Shown: in pieces, positions 1 to 11,822 of the stretch
Layout: every line of letters starts with the position of its first letter
Numbering within the stretch: position 1 is the stretch's first letter
Origin: Sarcocystis neurona
Taxonomy: Eukaryota; Apicomplexa; Conoidasida; Eucoccidiorida; Sarcocystidae
NCBI GenBank assembly: GCA_000727475.1
Contig: KL647325.1
Span: forward strand, 299,719-363,718
DNA: 64,000 bases
Direction of reading: 5' to 3'
Made by a program: the position numbers and the translations under genes
The notes under the pieces: generated by a model
Seen by the model: the letters and a program-made list of their open reading frames with translations, nothing else
Database searches by the model: none
Told to the model about the DNA's origin: nothing

Positions 1-467
1 ATCAGTGTATAAGCCCAGGTGTGTATTCACTTGTATACTTGTGTGCGTATATGTCTTTGCGAGAGAGTTGACACACCAAATATTGTAGAGCCGTATGTTA
101 TTTACATTCGCGCACACGCGTACGAACGTCTGCCTAAGAAGGCACCTACATGTACAATGATGTACTCAGTGTGTACTTACTTGAAAACCTCTATACCACG
201 GACAAGAGCACACAGTTGCGCAAACGTGAATACTACAACGTCCACGTATACCATGTCGATCCTCTCACTTTATAGGTAAATTTTATTCGTAGGTAAAGGG
301 ATCAGGGAAAACCTAACGGGGAGTGTAAGTAGCTGTTTCCCCGCAAAGACAGTCAAACACGCGTGTGAAGAGTCCGCGCGCTGTCGATTTGTGAGAGGTG
401 GAGATTTGCGTTAGAGACGATTCGTCGCTTTCTTGTCTCTCCGTGCTCTGTTTCCACCCCTCTGCAG
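1..467. other. intron or 5' flank of the VKOR-like gene
   Basis: Mostly alternating purine-pyrimidine simple sequence (TGTGTAC, CACACGCG, TACGTA motifs) up to about 290, then less repetitive sequence and a pyrimidine-rich tract (about 428-467) that acts as the splice acceptor region for the exon starting at 468. No convincing coding exon was seen. Confidence 0.5.
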
Positions 468-1886
468 GCATTCTCCTTTGTAACCGTATACGCCCTTGCG
501 GCGGTGTTTCAGCAGTTATGTCCAGTATGCTTGGGCATTTCGATGGTAAGTTGTCCAGTGCCGTTCTAACGGTTGAAGGTGCGGTCTAATCTTTCATACA
601 CGTGGACATATGTACACGTGTATGTATGCCGTGATCCTGCACATCGTCGAACGTATGAAACTATTCATATACCTGTAGCATTGTATACGCATATTTTTCG
701 TCACTAACATATTCAACGTTGCCGTATTTCAACGTTGAAGTCTATGGGCGTATGCATCAGTTGCGCGAGTGCTACTGAATCTCTCCCCGTGTGTCGCTTG
801 CACTCTCTAGGAATATACCATCCCTTCTTCTTAGCAGCACTACTACAGAGCGCGGCATAATTTTCTCAGTGTGTACAAAAGAAGACCTATGGTTCCACAC
901 AAATGTGTAAAGATATCTATGGAAAGATTTCTGTATATATCTAGTAGTATGTGTCTCGGTGATATATAGGATGGTGAGGGTATCTGGTGTAACAGGTACG
1001 CATTTGTGCATTACTCACATAAGCCGCTGGATTAATAGCGGCCAGGGGTGTTGTCGCTTCTGTTTCTTCCGATGTGCATACGTAACTGACAGACGTCTCT
1101 AAATGTCGATAGACGCAGGCAGCTAGAGGAAGAATCAGAGTGTCCTTCGGCACGCAAAATACCCGCGTGCTCCTCTCTAGCGAACTCCAGTGTGCTGGTC
1201 CTCATCCAAAGCTTGAAGGAAACAGATCCTGAAGTAGGAAGAAGCGATTCAGGCTTACAGACGCTCCCTTGTTCCTATTGTGCCGCGTGAATGTTTCTGC
1301 AAAACACACAGCAGCACGTGTTACATATACGCGTCCGTGTAACAACTATGTCTACACGCACTCCGTGTGAATGTGATGTACTACTTATACACAGGCGTTC
1401 GCCGCTGTGTGCTCTGCAGTGTCACATTTCTTAGCCGCGTCTTCGTGGAGTTTTATTTTTGCATTGGATGTTTTGCCTCGACGTCTAACTAGGCATTCTC
1501 AGTGCCCCTTTCGGACATGCCCCATGCTATTCAAGTTTTTCGTTGTCAACACGTGTGGAGCTGCACGAATGTTTCCTGCTGGCGCAGGCATATCTTACAC
1601 GTATTCTGAGTTCTTACTTCCGTGTACGTTGTGTCGATACATACTGTTTTCTCACGTTCTGCTTTGACAGTTCCTACGCTTACTTATGTGTATACGCTTT
1701 GTATCGACTTGCGGTGGCTCACCCATACTCATGTGCACGTACTTAGCTATGTATTTCTCTGAACTCTTTTTATCCCTGACTGCTTTGTAGGTCAATTTTG
1801 CCATATTCGGCGCGGTAGTGATTGGGCGCCCGCACAAAGAAAGAATTCGTCCAGTCGTGCCTGACCAAAAGCGCAAAAGAGGATGA
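468..1886 (+). CDS. VKOR-like membrane thiol oxidoreductase, last two exons (partial)
   Basis: Two exons, 468..545 and 1791..1886, join in phase 0 and end at TGA 1884-1886. The first follows a strong pyrimidine tract and CAG and ends at GATG/GTAAGT; the second follows CTGCTTTGTAG. The joined product is a hydrophobic helix leading to CPVC, then LGISMVN and a second helix, ending in a basic tail (DQKRKRG). Known of the family: vitamin K epoxide reductases carry a CxxC active site at the end of the third helix, with an Asn seven residues after the second Cys. The same spacing is seen here. VKOR proteins sit in the ER or another endomembrane and use a quinone to regenerate disulfides. The first CxxC/Ser half of the fold must lie in exons left of the window. 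The basic tail could be an ER-retrieval type signal (inference). The family call rests on the CxxC-N spacing and helix pattern of about 57 residues. Confidence 0.68.
546..1790 (+). other. intron of the VKOR-like gene
   Basis: Begins with a consensus GTAAGT donor and ends in a pyrimidine-rich stretch plus TTTGTAG. The interior holds CATATGTACACGTGTATG-like simple sequence and no convincing coding segment. Confidence 0.6.
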
Positions 1887-4005
1887 CATTTCGACAGGCG
1901 GGAGAACATGCCGCACATAGAGGACAACAGGTGTGCGCCGCGCGGAGCATTAAGATAGGGGAGAAGACGAGGCAGCATAAACACAACTGTAGAGGGGGAA
2001 ATGTGTATACAGAAGCAGATCCAAACGTACATACACGTACACACACGTACAGACACACGTGCACGCGCACAACACACAGGTACACACCCACACACCCACA
2101 ACCACAAACAAGTACTTGTGGGCGTTCACACAGACACTACAATAAGCATGATTCGCCAGGATAAGTCAACTGCAGGTGCGGGAGGTGCATGAGAGGAAAT
2201 CCCTCTGAATATGAAAGTGGTAGGATGCGTATGCTTTGTACAAGGGGGTGCAGATGCGAGAGAAGCCCCTGTAGAGGAGAGGCACACAGGGATTATCCTC
2301 TTAGATAATCCGGGACAAACGATGCTAAACGAGGGACAAAAGCAAGACAAACAAAAATGGGGCCCTGCAGGGGACGCGACAGAAAAATTACACATCAGAC
2401 ACATAGAAGCAGGACCTGTGGGTCGGGGTGGGCATAGGTGGGAGAAATAAAGCGGAAAACGACTGCCATGCTAGCAGTGCAGAGAATTGCACGCCGAAGA
2501 GGCTAACTACTACTGCTATACGGGGGCAGGTGGGCGATAGCAAAAAAGTATCTGCGCAAGGGGGTAGATGCCACAGGAAGGCACAAGCGAAGTCGTGTTA
2601 AGCTGTCTGCAGGTGGGGACGGCTGGACCGCAACGGAAATGCTTTGTTTTCCGTATGTATATATATACACACAGAATTTTAGCTGTAGGAAGCAGGCTAT
2701 AAAGAAGCAAGAAACCAGCGGTCGACGGGTACATCTGTACACACAGGAGGCCAGAATACTGGTGTCGGTGTACGTGAAACAGGCCAAAGCACTGGTGTGG
2801 ACCAACAAAAGTAGCGCGTATTTCAAACTCTGCCGAAACACTGTTGCTAGCACCAATATAACTGAACGTGCACGTCTGAAAACCAGCGAGCCAGCAAAAC
2901 AGCACCACCAAAAGCAGCACCAAGTGCTTTGGAAAGTGCAAGACAGATGTGGCTGAGCAGTGAAATACGTAATTCCTGTTCAGTAGTACGACGAAGACGA
3001 CGGTCGGGGGGACGTCGATGTACTGAGGATGCTGTGATGCTGAGCTAGTCGTCGACAGAAGTGCTTGAGGCTGCAAAGAGTTGTGGTATTGCTGGTAGTG
3101 CATCGATAATCAAATGGACGCGGGAGTGGTGCTCGATCGAATTATATTAGAACGTGCCACATCTTGAAGTGACGACCCAGAGACAATGTGCAGACGGTGT
3201 CTTCGATAATAACTCTTCGAGAATGAAGCGAAAAGAAAATATTTGGCTGAAGCCGCGATTCCAGGCGAAAAAAGTGCCGATAGTTAGGCGCAGGGATGCA
3301 CAACAAGTGAACCGGATCGCCTGCACGTGAGAACTCTTATGTAAACCCGTGGAAAGTTGTGCACCACGTGGGAAGGGTAGTAAAGGTGGTCCCAGCAAAC
3401 GGACCGCGCTGTAGTGGTGTTACGGAATACCACACGGCGACTAGATAGTGCTGCCCAGGTAGACACACTTTGTGACGGAACGAATGACGCCAGCGGTAAT
3501 AGCGATGCTACCCCGTTCGACAGGCAGCTTGCAGGACGGCTCCCACATCCAATAGTGGCGAAGGAAAATGGACGCTTCCCCGTCAAGCAGAGCTGCGTTC
3601 CAGTGCGTCTCGTATGCACGTGGCGCAGAGATGATCATCTCCATTTCTAGTAGCACCACACCTGGTGTTCACATGTTCATCCGCCGAGCCGCAGCTGGCC
3701 TCTACCACCTCTAGCAAACGACGACGTCAGGACGTAAAGGGCTTTTCTAGCTTGTCTACAGTAGCGAAAAATCTACGTGTTGCGCGAAATATTGCCCTGG
3801 CCTCGTCGCTACCACTGAATAAAATACGGGACGCGGGACGCGGAAGTTTAGCTGACGGACGCTTAGAGCTTTACAGTACTTGTCTTTTACCGGCGAAGAA
3901 AACTTCACTAAGAGGTGGAGGTGGCCCGTGTAGCCATGTAGACTTGTGTCACTTCATTGTTCTCAAAATGTTCTTGGAAAAGCATTTTTTTTGTTCACAT
4001 TGCAG
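1887..4005. other. intergenic / unresolved stretch
   Basis: Between about 1990 and 2110 there is an ACAC/ACGTAC-rich microsatellite. From 2150 to 4000 the composition is more complex, with open frames on both strands, including a 195-codon ATG-started frame on the minus strand ending at 2516 and a 159-codon plus-strand frame from 3665. None shows a domain, a codon pattern or splice signals that I could defend as a gene. Confidence 0.4.
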
Positions 4006-4652
4006 GGTGAAGATATTGCAGCGTGCAAAGCATCATCTCCAGTGGCGAAATTCCACTGTGCACAGGGGTATGGCATCTGCCACGAGTCGACGAACCAGTG
4101 AAAGGAACTGTCGTCCACGTCTTTCGTTTAAGCGTGTTTACTAGGAACTGTCACCCACGTTATTGTTTTAGGGTCTTCGCTGATGTCATCTGCCTCATTC
4201 GCCACCTGCACACCATTACGACAAGTCCCTCCAAAAAGCTCTCCGCTCTCCGTCGGTGTCAGTTCACGCGAAAGATGAAGATATATACTTTCTTGCTACA
4301 CGCTGGAACGCTACGTATGTCATAGAAAGGCATAGCGCTGGCGGTCGGATCTTGTCCGTCATTGAAATTCCCCAGGTGCGCGGCCGAAACGGTAATACAA
4401 CACACATTCGTCTTTACATTATAGCCAACGATGTAAGTATATTTTTCCCTCTTACGTCACCCAAACAATAGATGCTTCTGTTTCACCCTCACAGATGCAC
4501 GCGCCACGCTGCTTCTTTTAGATTACACTGTCGAACAAAACGATCATCCTTCTGTTGATACTACCTGCCCCATGTCCTGCTTGTCTATACGCAACTGTGC
4601 CGGGCACTCCGTTGGAGTATACTGGAAATTCACATCTCTTCCCCAAATGTGA
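4006..4652 (+). CDS. hypothetical plus-strand gene, 3' exons
   Basis: The best-supported exon starts at 4263 after a pyrimidine-rich CAG and can end at 4432 on a consensus GTAAGT. It encodes a clean 56-residue segment containing DEDIYFLATRWNATYVIERH and then SVIEIPQVRG. A last exon from 4495 follows a strong acceptor (TTTCACCCTCACAG). Its longest frame runs to TGA 4650-4652 and includes ATLLLDYTVE and several cysteines. That frame fits only if the previous exon uses the weaker GTAATA donor at 4392 (exon end 4391). With the GTAAGT donor the product would stop soon after, at about 4521. A possible upstream exon begins at 4006 after a long T tract and CAG. I do not recognise the family. The gene would be convergent with TMA7, whose stop lies 62 bases further on. 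Confidence 0.4.
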
Positions 4653-4714
4653 ATCTCTTCTTCGAAAACATCGAAATCTGTCTCAATGTTGTACTAATGA
4701 TCTTGCCATGTTTC

Positions 4715-7075
4715 CTACTTCTTCTTTGGCGCTGCCTTTGCTACCAGTGCCTTGCGCGCCGCTGCTTCCTCTCTGCGAGAAAAATCAGAGAAAACAGATG
4801 ATTCCTCTATTATATTGACTGGGAAAGGTAGGCATGCACACACCGTGAAGAAATCCTCGTTGAATGAAAATGCTTGTGAAAACATTTACAGGGCTATACC
4901 CGCTACCGAAAAAATAATGGTCTCGTTCTTCTGAGAACCGACAGATAGACCAATGAGGGGGCGCTCGCAGAATCCGCAAACGGGAGGAAACAAGAAGCTG
5001 TGTTGTGTGAGAGTCGCTGTAGTTTACGAAGGCGAGAAATCAAGGAATACACATGCCAGGCTAAACATATTCTTCCCACATGTACGCGCCGTACAAAAGC
5101 AGTTGGACGCGAAGGTACGTGCTATACATACATCGTCAATCAACATACGATCTGCACCTTACGAATTTGCTTATACACATACATTTGTATATATACATAC
5201 ATAGTGAAGCTCGTCGTATCAGCACGCCGGGGAAGCCGAGGAAACGGTTTACTGTCGAAATAAGAGCCTCCCTTCTTTTCGTCGCTCCCGTGTACTGTAC
5301 GTCATTTATGTTTGACAGCATGGCGCCCATCGTGAAACGCTATTCTCTGCAGTGACACACCTACCAAGTGAGACACGTACCGCATTTATTATAGGGGGTA
5401 CACACAGGCAGACTACCTAAACAAAGATCCGGCGCGAAAACCTGACATATGTCGTCTGCTCTACCAACAGGTATACAACATCTACCAAGAACAAAAACGT
5501 TAAGTATTTGTTTTCAACCCGATGGCACTGAAGCAACCGCAGCCTGTCAACCGCTCAGCGCAGCACTACAGGAAAGTCTGAGGGATCAACACAATTACTG
5601 ACAACTAGTGCTTCTCCTTTTACGATGGTGAAGCGGAGTGTGAGAATCTCCTCGCACACCATGTCCTTGTTGTAGCACTACTAGTAGTAATACTAGCAGA
5701 GCAGTACCGGCGCGCAAACACATCCTGGTAATAGTAGGAGCCCTCGTATTATTACTAGTACTAGAATAGCGCATTAATTACACGGTTGTGCCGATCCGCC
5801 GTAGGAGATTAGTGTCAGAGGAACACCATTTAGATACGCAGCAGTAGTACTAGCAGTAGAGCAGCAGCGGTACAGAGACGCGTCGTGGAAGCATCCTGGT
5901 GACTAATGCTGCTGGTTAGACTGGCAACAACATTGCTCACAGTAGTGCGATCACTACTAACGCAACTATTACTACTGCTGCGGAACTGTAGAACACGCCT
6001 ACTACTACTACTACTACTGCAGGTGTGTTTCTAATAGGCGCTTACGCATCAGAGACCGGTCACTGCTAGTAGCACAGCTTCGTCAAACTGTTACTTCCAG
6101 GCACTAATCTACCTTCCGCGGTTACTGCGGCACCTGCGCAGTCCTCCTCCTCCTCCTCGCCGCACTACTACAACTACTACTTTTAGAAGGGATAAGAGTC
6201 GCAGTACTACTCCAGCAACAACGTGGCGTCTGCCCACTAATTTTTTATTCCAGGTTTTCTAGCCTTACTACAGCGGTGTGGAATCCCTGCTCGACTGCTG
6301 CTCCACGGCGGAAAACTGGCACCTCTACACACATACATGCAGACGGAGTCTCTTCTGCAGCAGTACAGCTCTACTTTCACTACTGGTCCTGTAATTTAGT
6401 ACTGATACGAATAACACTATCACGGCCATACGAGTGTTGTGGTGTACCATCATTGCTCTGATCCTCTTAATAATCCTGACAGCAGTTGAGTTGATACGCT
6501 GCAACAACGTTGTGGGATCTCCGTACGACTGCAGTGATAAATATTCTTTCTCCTACAGACACTACCACATCTTCACTACCCCTGTTCTCCTGCTACGCGT
6601 GTTACTGATCGAATACTTTCCCAACAACAATGTCGTGTTCCCGTATTACTTGTGCTCCCCCTTTGTTCTTGCCTTCACACAACTAACACAGGTACTATGG
6701 GAACAACGCACTGTTACTAATACTGACACCAGCGCAGCGACAACATTGACGTGGTGTCGCCCCTCGTCTCATATCTTGTCGTCCTGTAGTAAAGGAGAAA
6801 ACGGTGAAAGAATGCGGAACCGCATGAAGTTCACGTGGATGCGAAGAGGAACGGCTTTCCTACAACGAAGAGACAGAAGGTGGAACAGAAGAAAAAGAGG
6901 ATGAGCGAAACGGGTATGTTTTCCTGTGAAGAAGGGGGACGACGAAATGGCAGGAGAGAGAACAAACGACGTACTTGGCTTGCTGGCTCTGCTTTTTTTT
7001 GAATTCCACGTCATTTTCGTCTTCAACCGTGGTCTTTTTCGGCTGTTTAAGAGGCTTCCTCTTGCCTCCCTGCAT
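4715..7075 (-). CDS. TMA7: TMA7, translation machinery-associated protein (two exons)
   Basis: Exon 1 (7075 to 6975) starts at ATG and encodes MQGGKRKPLKQPKK followed by an acidic stretch (EDENDVEFKKKQ) and QSQQAK. It ends AA/GTACGT in phase 2. Exon 2 (4772 to 4715) follows TTTTTCTCGCAG, supplies one base to restore Lys, and encodes EEAAARKALVAKAAPKKK and a TAG stop. The product is 52 residues, highly charged, and has no membrane segment. Eukaryotic TMA7 proteins (about 60 residues) begin with GGKKKPLKQPKK, then an acidic segment and a Lys/Glu/Ala helix. They associate with ribosomes and affect translation efficiency, with detailed function unclear. The usual C-terminal glycine-rich GGIKKSGKK end is replaced here by a shorter APKKK. 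The 2.2 kb intron is about 14 times longer than the coding sequence. Phase, splice sites and family order all agree. Confidence 0.85.
4773..6974 (-). other. TMA7 intron with TAC/GTA trinucleotide tracts
   Basis: On the minus strand the intron starts GTACGTCG and ends TTTCTCGCAG. Roughly 5590-6250 is rich in CTA/TAG/TAC/GTA triplets (ACTACTACTACTACTACTGC near 6000, TAGTAGTAATACTAG near 5680). A further short hydrophobic open frame around 6434-6600 on the plus strand looks incidental. Confidence 0.6.
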
Positions 7076-10000
7076 TTAGAATAAAGAAAAAGCGAGTCGT
7101 CAAGCGACACGACGCATTCATGTGGTGATCTTGAATCCACAGTTGATGCCACAGTATAAAGACACACACTACTCCACTGATATCACGCCGTTTCCCAAAT
7201 AAGGGAACGGTACTTCAGCACAAAGATATTGCCGAATGAATAGCATGACCGTACTTACAATAGGATACTGCGTGAAGTCACGTCACCACCACAGTCGTCC
7301 ACTAAAGACAAACGAGAGTGCGTGTGTAACATTACGGTTTATCGACCGAAAGGCGCTTTCAGATCAAAAGCTACTCAACTGGTAGTACAATAATGCCCTC
7401 GCTGGTTGTAGTGTACACTGTACAGATGAAGAAATGAGTTAAAGGTAAAATTTCGTCATAACGGTTCTACTCCATGAGTGCCACGTGCTGCATTTTCAAT
7501 CCATTCCTTACAGGTAACCTCCTACATTTATGGGACGACAATCCATCGATAACACACAACCGCATCAGTGACAGGACGCTGCGGTATCAATACGATATTG
7601 CAGTGTCAGTACACTGGTACCTGTCGATCACGGATGCATTACTTTGAAACACTGCCCTAGCAGTTCTATACTGAAATAGGATACACATACTATTGCATTC
7701 AACTTCGCTGATACTGCAGGACTACCACGTTGCTGGAGCACACCAGTCCAGTGTTTACTCCTTAAGTAAACGTACGCCAATGAACACACTGCGTTCCCAA
7801 TGTGACAGCACACTTTATATATCACTTCGCAGCGATGGTCTGCGTCTGCACTGACGATGCGACCCTGCCTTATCGAGGCGAACGGCTGTTCCACTACATC
7901 AGTCCATCAATGAGAATTAAGAGCAAAAACACTACAGCTCTCTGTTACGAATCCGCTGCTTGACTGACGCGATGTAGGCTGGAACGAGACACATCTACGT
8001 ATTATGGACACACTCGTTCAGGGCCAGCAGGTAGGCCTCACGCACACACTGCTACATTAAAACGATGAAGCAGTGATCGATCTATGCCGTGGAACTGCGT
8101 CACCCGTTTTATACTGCAAGTGATACTCCCGTGCTATAGTAGTGATATGGAAGTGCACCACCGAGGCCACAGCACTGCAATATTCGTAGGGAATTCCGCA
8201 ACAAACAATGTGACACTACTGACGTGGCGCTGCACAGGTATTACAAAGCCGCATTAGATACTGCTGTGTTAATGCGTTTGTCCCCCAGTAGTGAGGTAGT
8301 CTTGCATTATGCTATGCGTTGCTGACATACGTACGTAGAGGTGCTCACATGTGCGTACGTGTATCTATCCCCGCACGGAGAGCCACAATCGTGAATATCC
8401 CCGTGAGTTTAAATCTATGCATACGCGTGGTACAGCTACTTACGTGTGATCCGCGCGTAAAACTCACGTAGTACAAATATATGAATGTGGCCCATACGTA
8501 ACACTAAACTAGTGGACACTGCATGCGTATCAGGCAGACTGACAAGTTATCGGCCCATATGTAACACTCAGTTAGCGGACATTGCATGAGAATCAGGCAG
8601 AAGCTACGAATAGCCAAAAAAAAAGTGTGGGAGACGGAGTAAAAGATCGACTAAATGGACCACGAGGGAGGGTGGAAGTTTCAAAACTACACTTCTGAGG
8701 CGTACTGTGGTCACAGTTGTACGGTGAAAATTAACAATAGCAGAGATAGGAGTAATGCCGGTAGTAGTTTCAGTAACTTTGAGTCTGATACATGACGCCA
8801 GAAGTAGCACGCAGAGACAGAGTACCAAACGTAGGGAAAGCTGACACAGTTCAGTGCAAGTGAAGTAATGCTGTAGTGCTAGTTGTATTCGTATGCTAAG
8901 CGTAAGAGTAGTAGAGCAGTTGTGGTAGAATTCCGCTTCGAGCTGGCATGACCACTGTTCCTGCAAATGGTGCGCTAAGAATAAACTGTCGGTGATGGAC
9001 GCACACAACAGGCAGATAGTTCATAGTCCCAATCTCTTTGCGTTTACTAGCAGCTTCGAATACAATGTTAAGGAGCGAATTCATACAGATTATTCTTCAG
9101 CTTCCTCTTCCCCTTGTCCAGTTTTCCGCTATCTGCACGCACGCCTCGTTGCCGTTCATATACAGAAGTAAACTGCCCCTTTCTTGACAGCTGTTAATTT
9201 TCATTCTGCTGGCATGATTGATGCCTCTCACTCACTTGATTTCCCGTCGGCATGTTGAAGACAGGTACGTGTCGTTGGACCAAGGTATGTCTTGATGTTT
9301 TTACACAGGGGAAGGATGAGCCGTAGGGGATGTTGGGTCTGAAAACTGTTGAAAGCCACGTGGTTTAACGGAATATATATGTTCGCCGGTCTTCAAGTAA
9401 AGTGTACGAGAAAGGAGGTTTTCACTCAGACTGTTGCAACTATCCCGGTGGCTCTGTTCACCTGATGATACGCATGCATGCGATGTCACACGAATAAGCG
9501 GAATGCAGCAGATTAAGTACCTTCACACGTAGCTCTCTCTTCACGGTCGTATTGAAATCTCTTTACTCGTTTGTTGGCATTCTCTCACCACAGTCTTCAC
9601 GCGGTTACCCACTGTTCGTGGCATCCGCACTACTACTACTACTACTACTTCCACTATCATTAGAGTGCTGCTGTTGCGACGCTTATCCCTGCTACTCCAA
9701 TACTTTAGCGCTACTTTCACTGCTGCTAATGAAACACTTACTACTGCCCCTGGTACTGTTGTTCCTGCTACTGGGGCTGCTCTTGCTAGTATTTCTACTA
9801 TTATTCACATTTTGCGTGCAGTTATTAGCTACTATTGCGCTAGTAGTGATGCCAGTAATGGTAGGAGAGATATCAGGCGAGGCAGCAGCGCAGTACAACC
9901 GTAGCACTATTAGTAGCAGTCCTGGAAGGAGGAGTACTGCTGTGTCTGGATTGTTCCGTCTAGCTTGATGATGGTAGCCGTGTAGCTTGACGATAGTAGA

Positions 10001-10356
10001 ATATTGCCATATTCACTGCAGATTCCTATAACGTTAGTAATCCCTGAAAATCTAGCTGCGGTGCCAGTTGTTGCAGTCTTGATAGAATTAGTAGAACTAC
10101 TAACAATACCGGCAGCAACAATAGTATGTGCTGCAGTAGTTGTAGTAGTTGCAATAGTACTAGTTGTAGTAGTATTTCTAGGATAATCACGAATAGTACA
10201 GTCGTAGTGGCAATTCATATTTGTGATTGCTTGTGGATGCTGGATGTAAAGGCCGCTTACCTGGGTGTGTAGGATGAGACACTGAGACTGAAGTTGCATT
10301 CACCACGTGTAAGGGCAGTTTGTAAGGTTTGTACGGAGATTTGGTGTTGTACTCAC
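7076..10356. other. unresolved stretch between TMA7 and the PAF1 side
   Basis: Moderately AT-rich sequence with no exon I can support. It holds a 49-base direct repeat pair (8489-8537 and 8552-8600) and two triplet-rich zones: about 8680-8900, and 9630-10180 with runs of ACTACTACTACTACT and GTAGTTGTAGTAG. TMA7 transcription would start near 7076 and run leftward. Confidence 0.4.
8489..8600. repeat. 63-base-period direct repeat, two copies
   Basis: A 49-base block starting GGCCCATACGTAACACT and ending ATCAGGCAG recurs 63 bases later (8552-8600) with about 8 substitutions, including the terminal ATCAGGCAG. Confidence 0.85.
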
Positions 10357-10425
10357 CCTTTCTACTCCGCGCGAGAAACTCTTTCCCGGCTCGGTCCATG
10401 CACCAAATGTCCATCTGTGAGTCCA
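10357..10425 (-). CDS. possible internal exon, unidentified protein
   Basis: On the minus strand a 69-base block is framed by CAGTCTCCCCAG and a consensus AAAGG/GTGAGTA donor. It encodes DSQMDIWCMDRAGKEFLARSRK, entering with two bases and leaving with one. The splice signals are good and the composition is protein-like, but no family is recognised. A second minus-strand segment at about 10718-10800 encodes VVVDKYIRTRLGKLQLPV before a TAG and might belong to the same or a neighbouring gene. No joined model could be made. Confidence 0.3.
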
Positions 10426-10835
10426 CTGGGGAGACTGCCCCCACTTACTACGGTTGTATTCGCACTGATTCGCCAACCCATCCTTACTAGCACGCACGGC
10501 GATATTCATCGATCCATACACACGTACACATATATAGACGCACAGGTACATACGCATTTGCATACACAGCAGCTACGTGTTTGCACAGATACACGAAAAA
10601 CACATATATATATATATACATACATATATACGTGTACATAAATGTATGTATTTTTTGGGGTGCACCTCTTCATCGTATACTACGAGTTGACTGTCCGATG
10701 ACCCATGTGGACTACGGCGGAAAACAGCTGACTGGCAGTTGTAACTTGCCTAACCTTGTACGAATGTATTTATCCACAACAACTGTCATGCCCTTCCCCG
10801 TGGAGCCTTTCCTTACTACAAAGAGTCAAGCGTCA

Positions 10836-10889
10836 CCATCGATCCACTGTTTCCTCGCCTCGCCATCGATCCACTGTTTCCTCTTCTGC
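10836..10889. repeat. 27-base tandem duplication
   Basis: CCATCGATCCACTGTTTCCTC plus six bases occurs twice in immediate succession (10836-10862, 10863 onward). The first 21 bases are identical and the second copy diverges after them. Confidence 0.85.
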
Positions 10890-11681
10890 CTCGCTACGAA
10901 TAGACAAGACTGTCTGTCTGTTTCCACGATTGGCACGAATTCTGACGGTCCTATGGTATATTATTCTACATGAAAACGCCGGCCGCTGATAGCTTCTCAG
11001 CTTTTAGCGGGACGTCGATTATTAAGTGGTATGCACGCACTACTCCAGGGATTTACGTGTGCCGGCTACGTATAAAAAAGCAGTAACGCAGTTTCACGGG
11101 GGCACCAGAAAATATCTTGGCGTTCACGTGTGTACACATGTATGTACGGTGTCACGCAGATTGCATTACCAACGGTAGTGAGGCGAGATCTTTGGGTGCA
11201 GTTGCAGCGAAGTTTAGTGGAACGCAGCATGTCTACTCGAGAAGTTATTTTGCTTTTAACTGCAGAGCTCGTCCAGAGGCACTCCCATTATATCTGAGGG
11301 CATGAGTGAACGACAGCGTAGTGTAGATGTGTACACCGCACGCCTAACGTAGAGGTAATTCCGCCTTATGTGCATGGCAGTGCTACATTTGCCTGTGTAC
11401 GATTCTAGAGACGCTATGATGTTTAGGCAGAGTAGGCTTATAATGCTGTGCTGCGTGTAGGGAAATGTCCGGGACAAGTACGTATTACGCGAGCGCTTGC
11501 ATATGTTGATAGCCATGCGCGTTCTCTAGTGTGGTACTGCTGCCGTCTGTGATATGTTTAGCAACAATTGGGACGTTTCTCTTCCACGCATCCACGCGGC
11601 TATGTCGTATCAACTGCGTGGACAATCTTCCCACTTCATGCGGTAATCAGCTCCTCTCCTCTGCTTTGTTACTCGCTTCCA

Positions 11682-11822
11682 TCAGCAGACAACTAACTTT
11701 TCCGCCTTTTCTTGAGCAGCACGTCTCGGTCCGCAAAAGACGCGTTTCGACGTGGCCGTTTTGCTCCGGATGCGCAGCAAAATGCCTCTCTTCTTCGGCT
11801 TCTCCACAGTTGCTAAATATTT
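11682..11822 (-). CDS. hypothetical protein, terminal exon
   Basis: On the minus strand, after CATTCGTGTGCAG, there is an open 47-codon block ending in TGA. It encodes a basic segment: KYLATVEKPKKRG, then ILLRIRSKTATSKRVF, then a helix-like AAQEKAEKLVVC. It enters in phase 0. The pattern of a small basic beta segment followed by an Ala/Glu helix is loosely reminiscent of AP2-type DNA-binding domains, which are abundant in apicomplexans. However, the diagnostic Trp is missing and I do not claim that identity. The gene lies downstream of PAF1 on the same strand; its upstream exons would have to fall in the simple-sequence zone 11.8-12.8 kb, and none could be fixed. A weak candidate lies near 11946-12000 (GGVLTGIYGEEKGGE). 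Confidence 0.4.
   Translation of the reverse strand, partial: KYLATVEKPKKRGILLRIRSKTATSKRVFCGPRRAAQEKAEKLVVC

Noticed and set aside
2516..3103. 195-codon ATG-started minus-strand frame
   Set aside because: It runs into TATATA simple sequence at its end and shows no domain; chance cannot be excluded.
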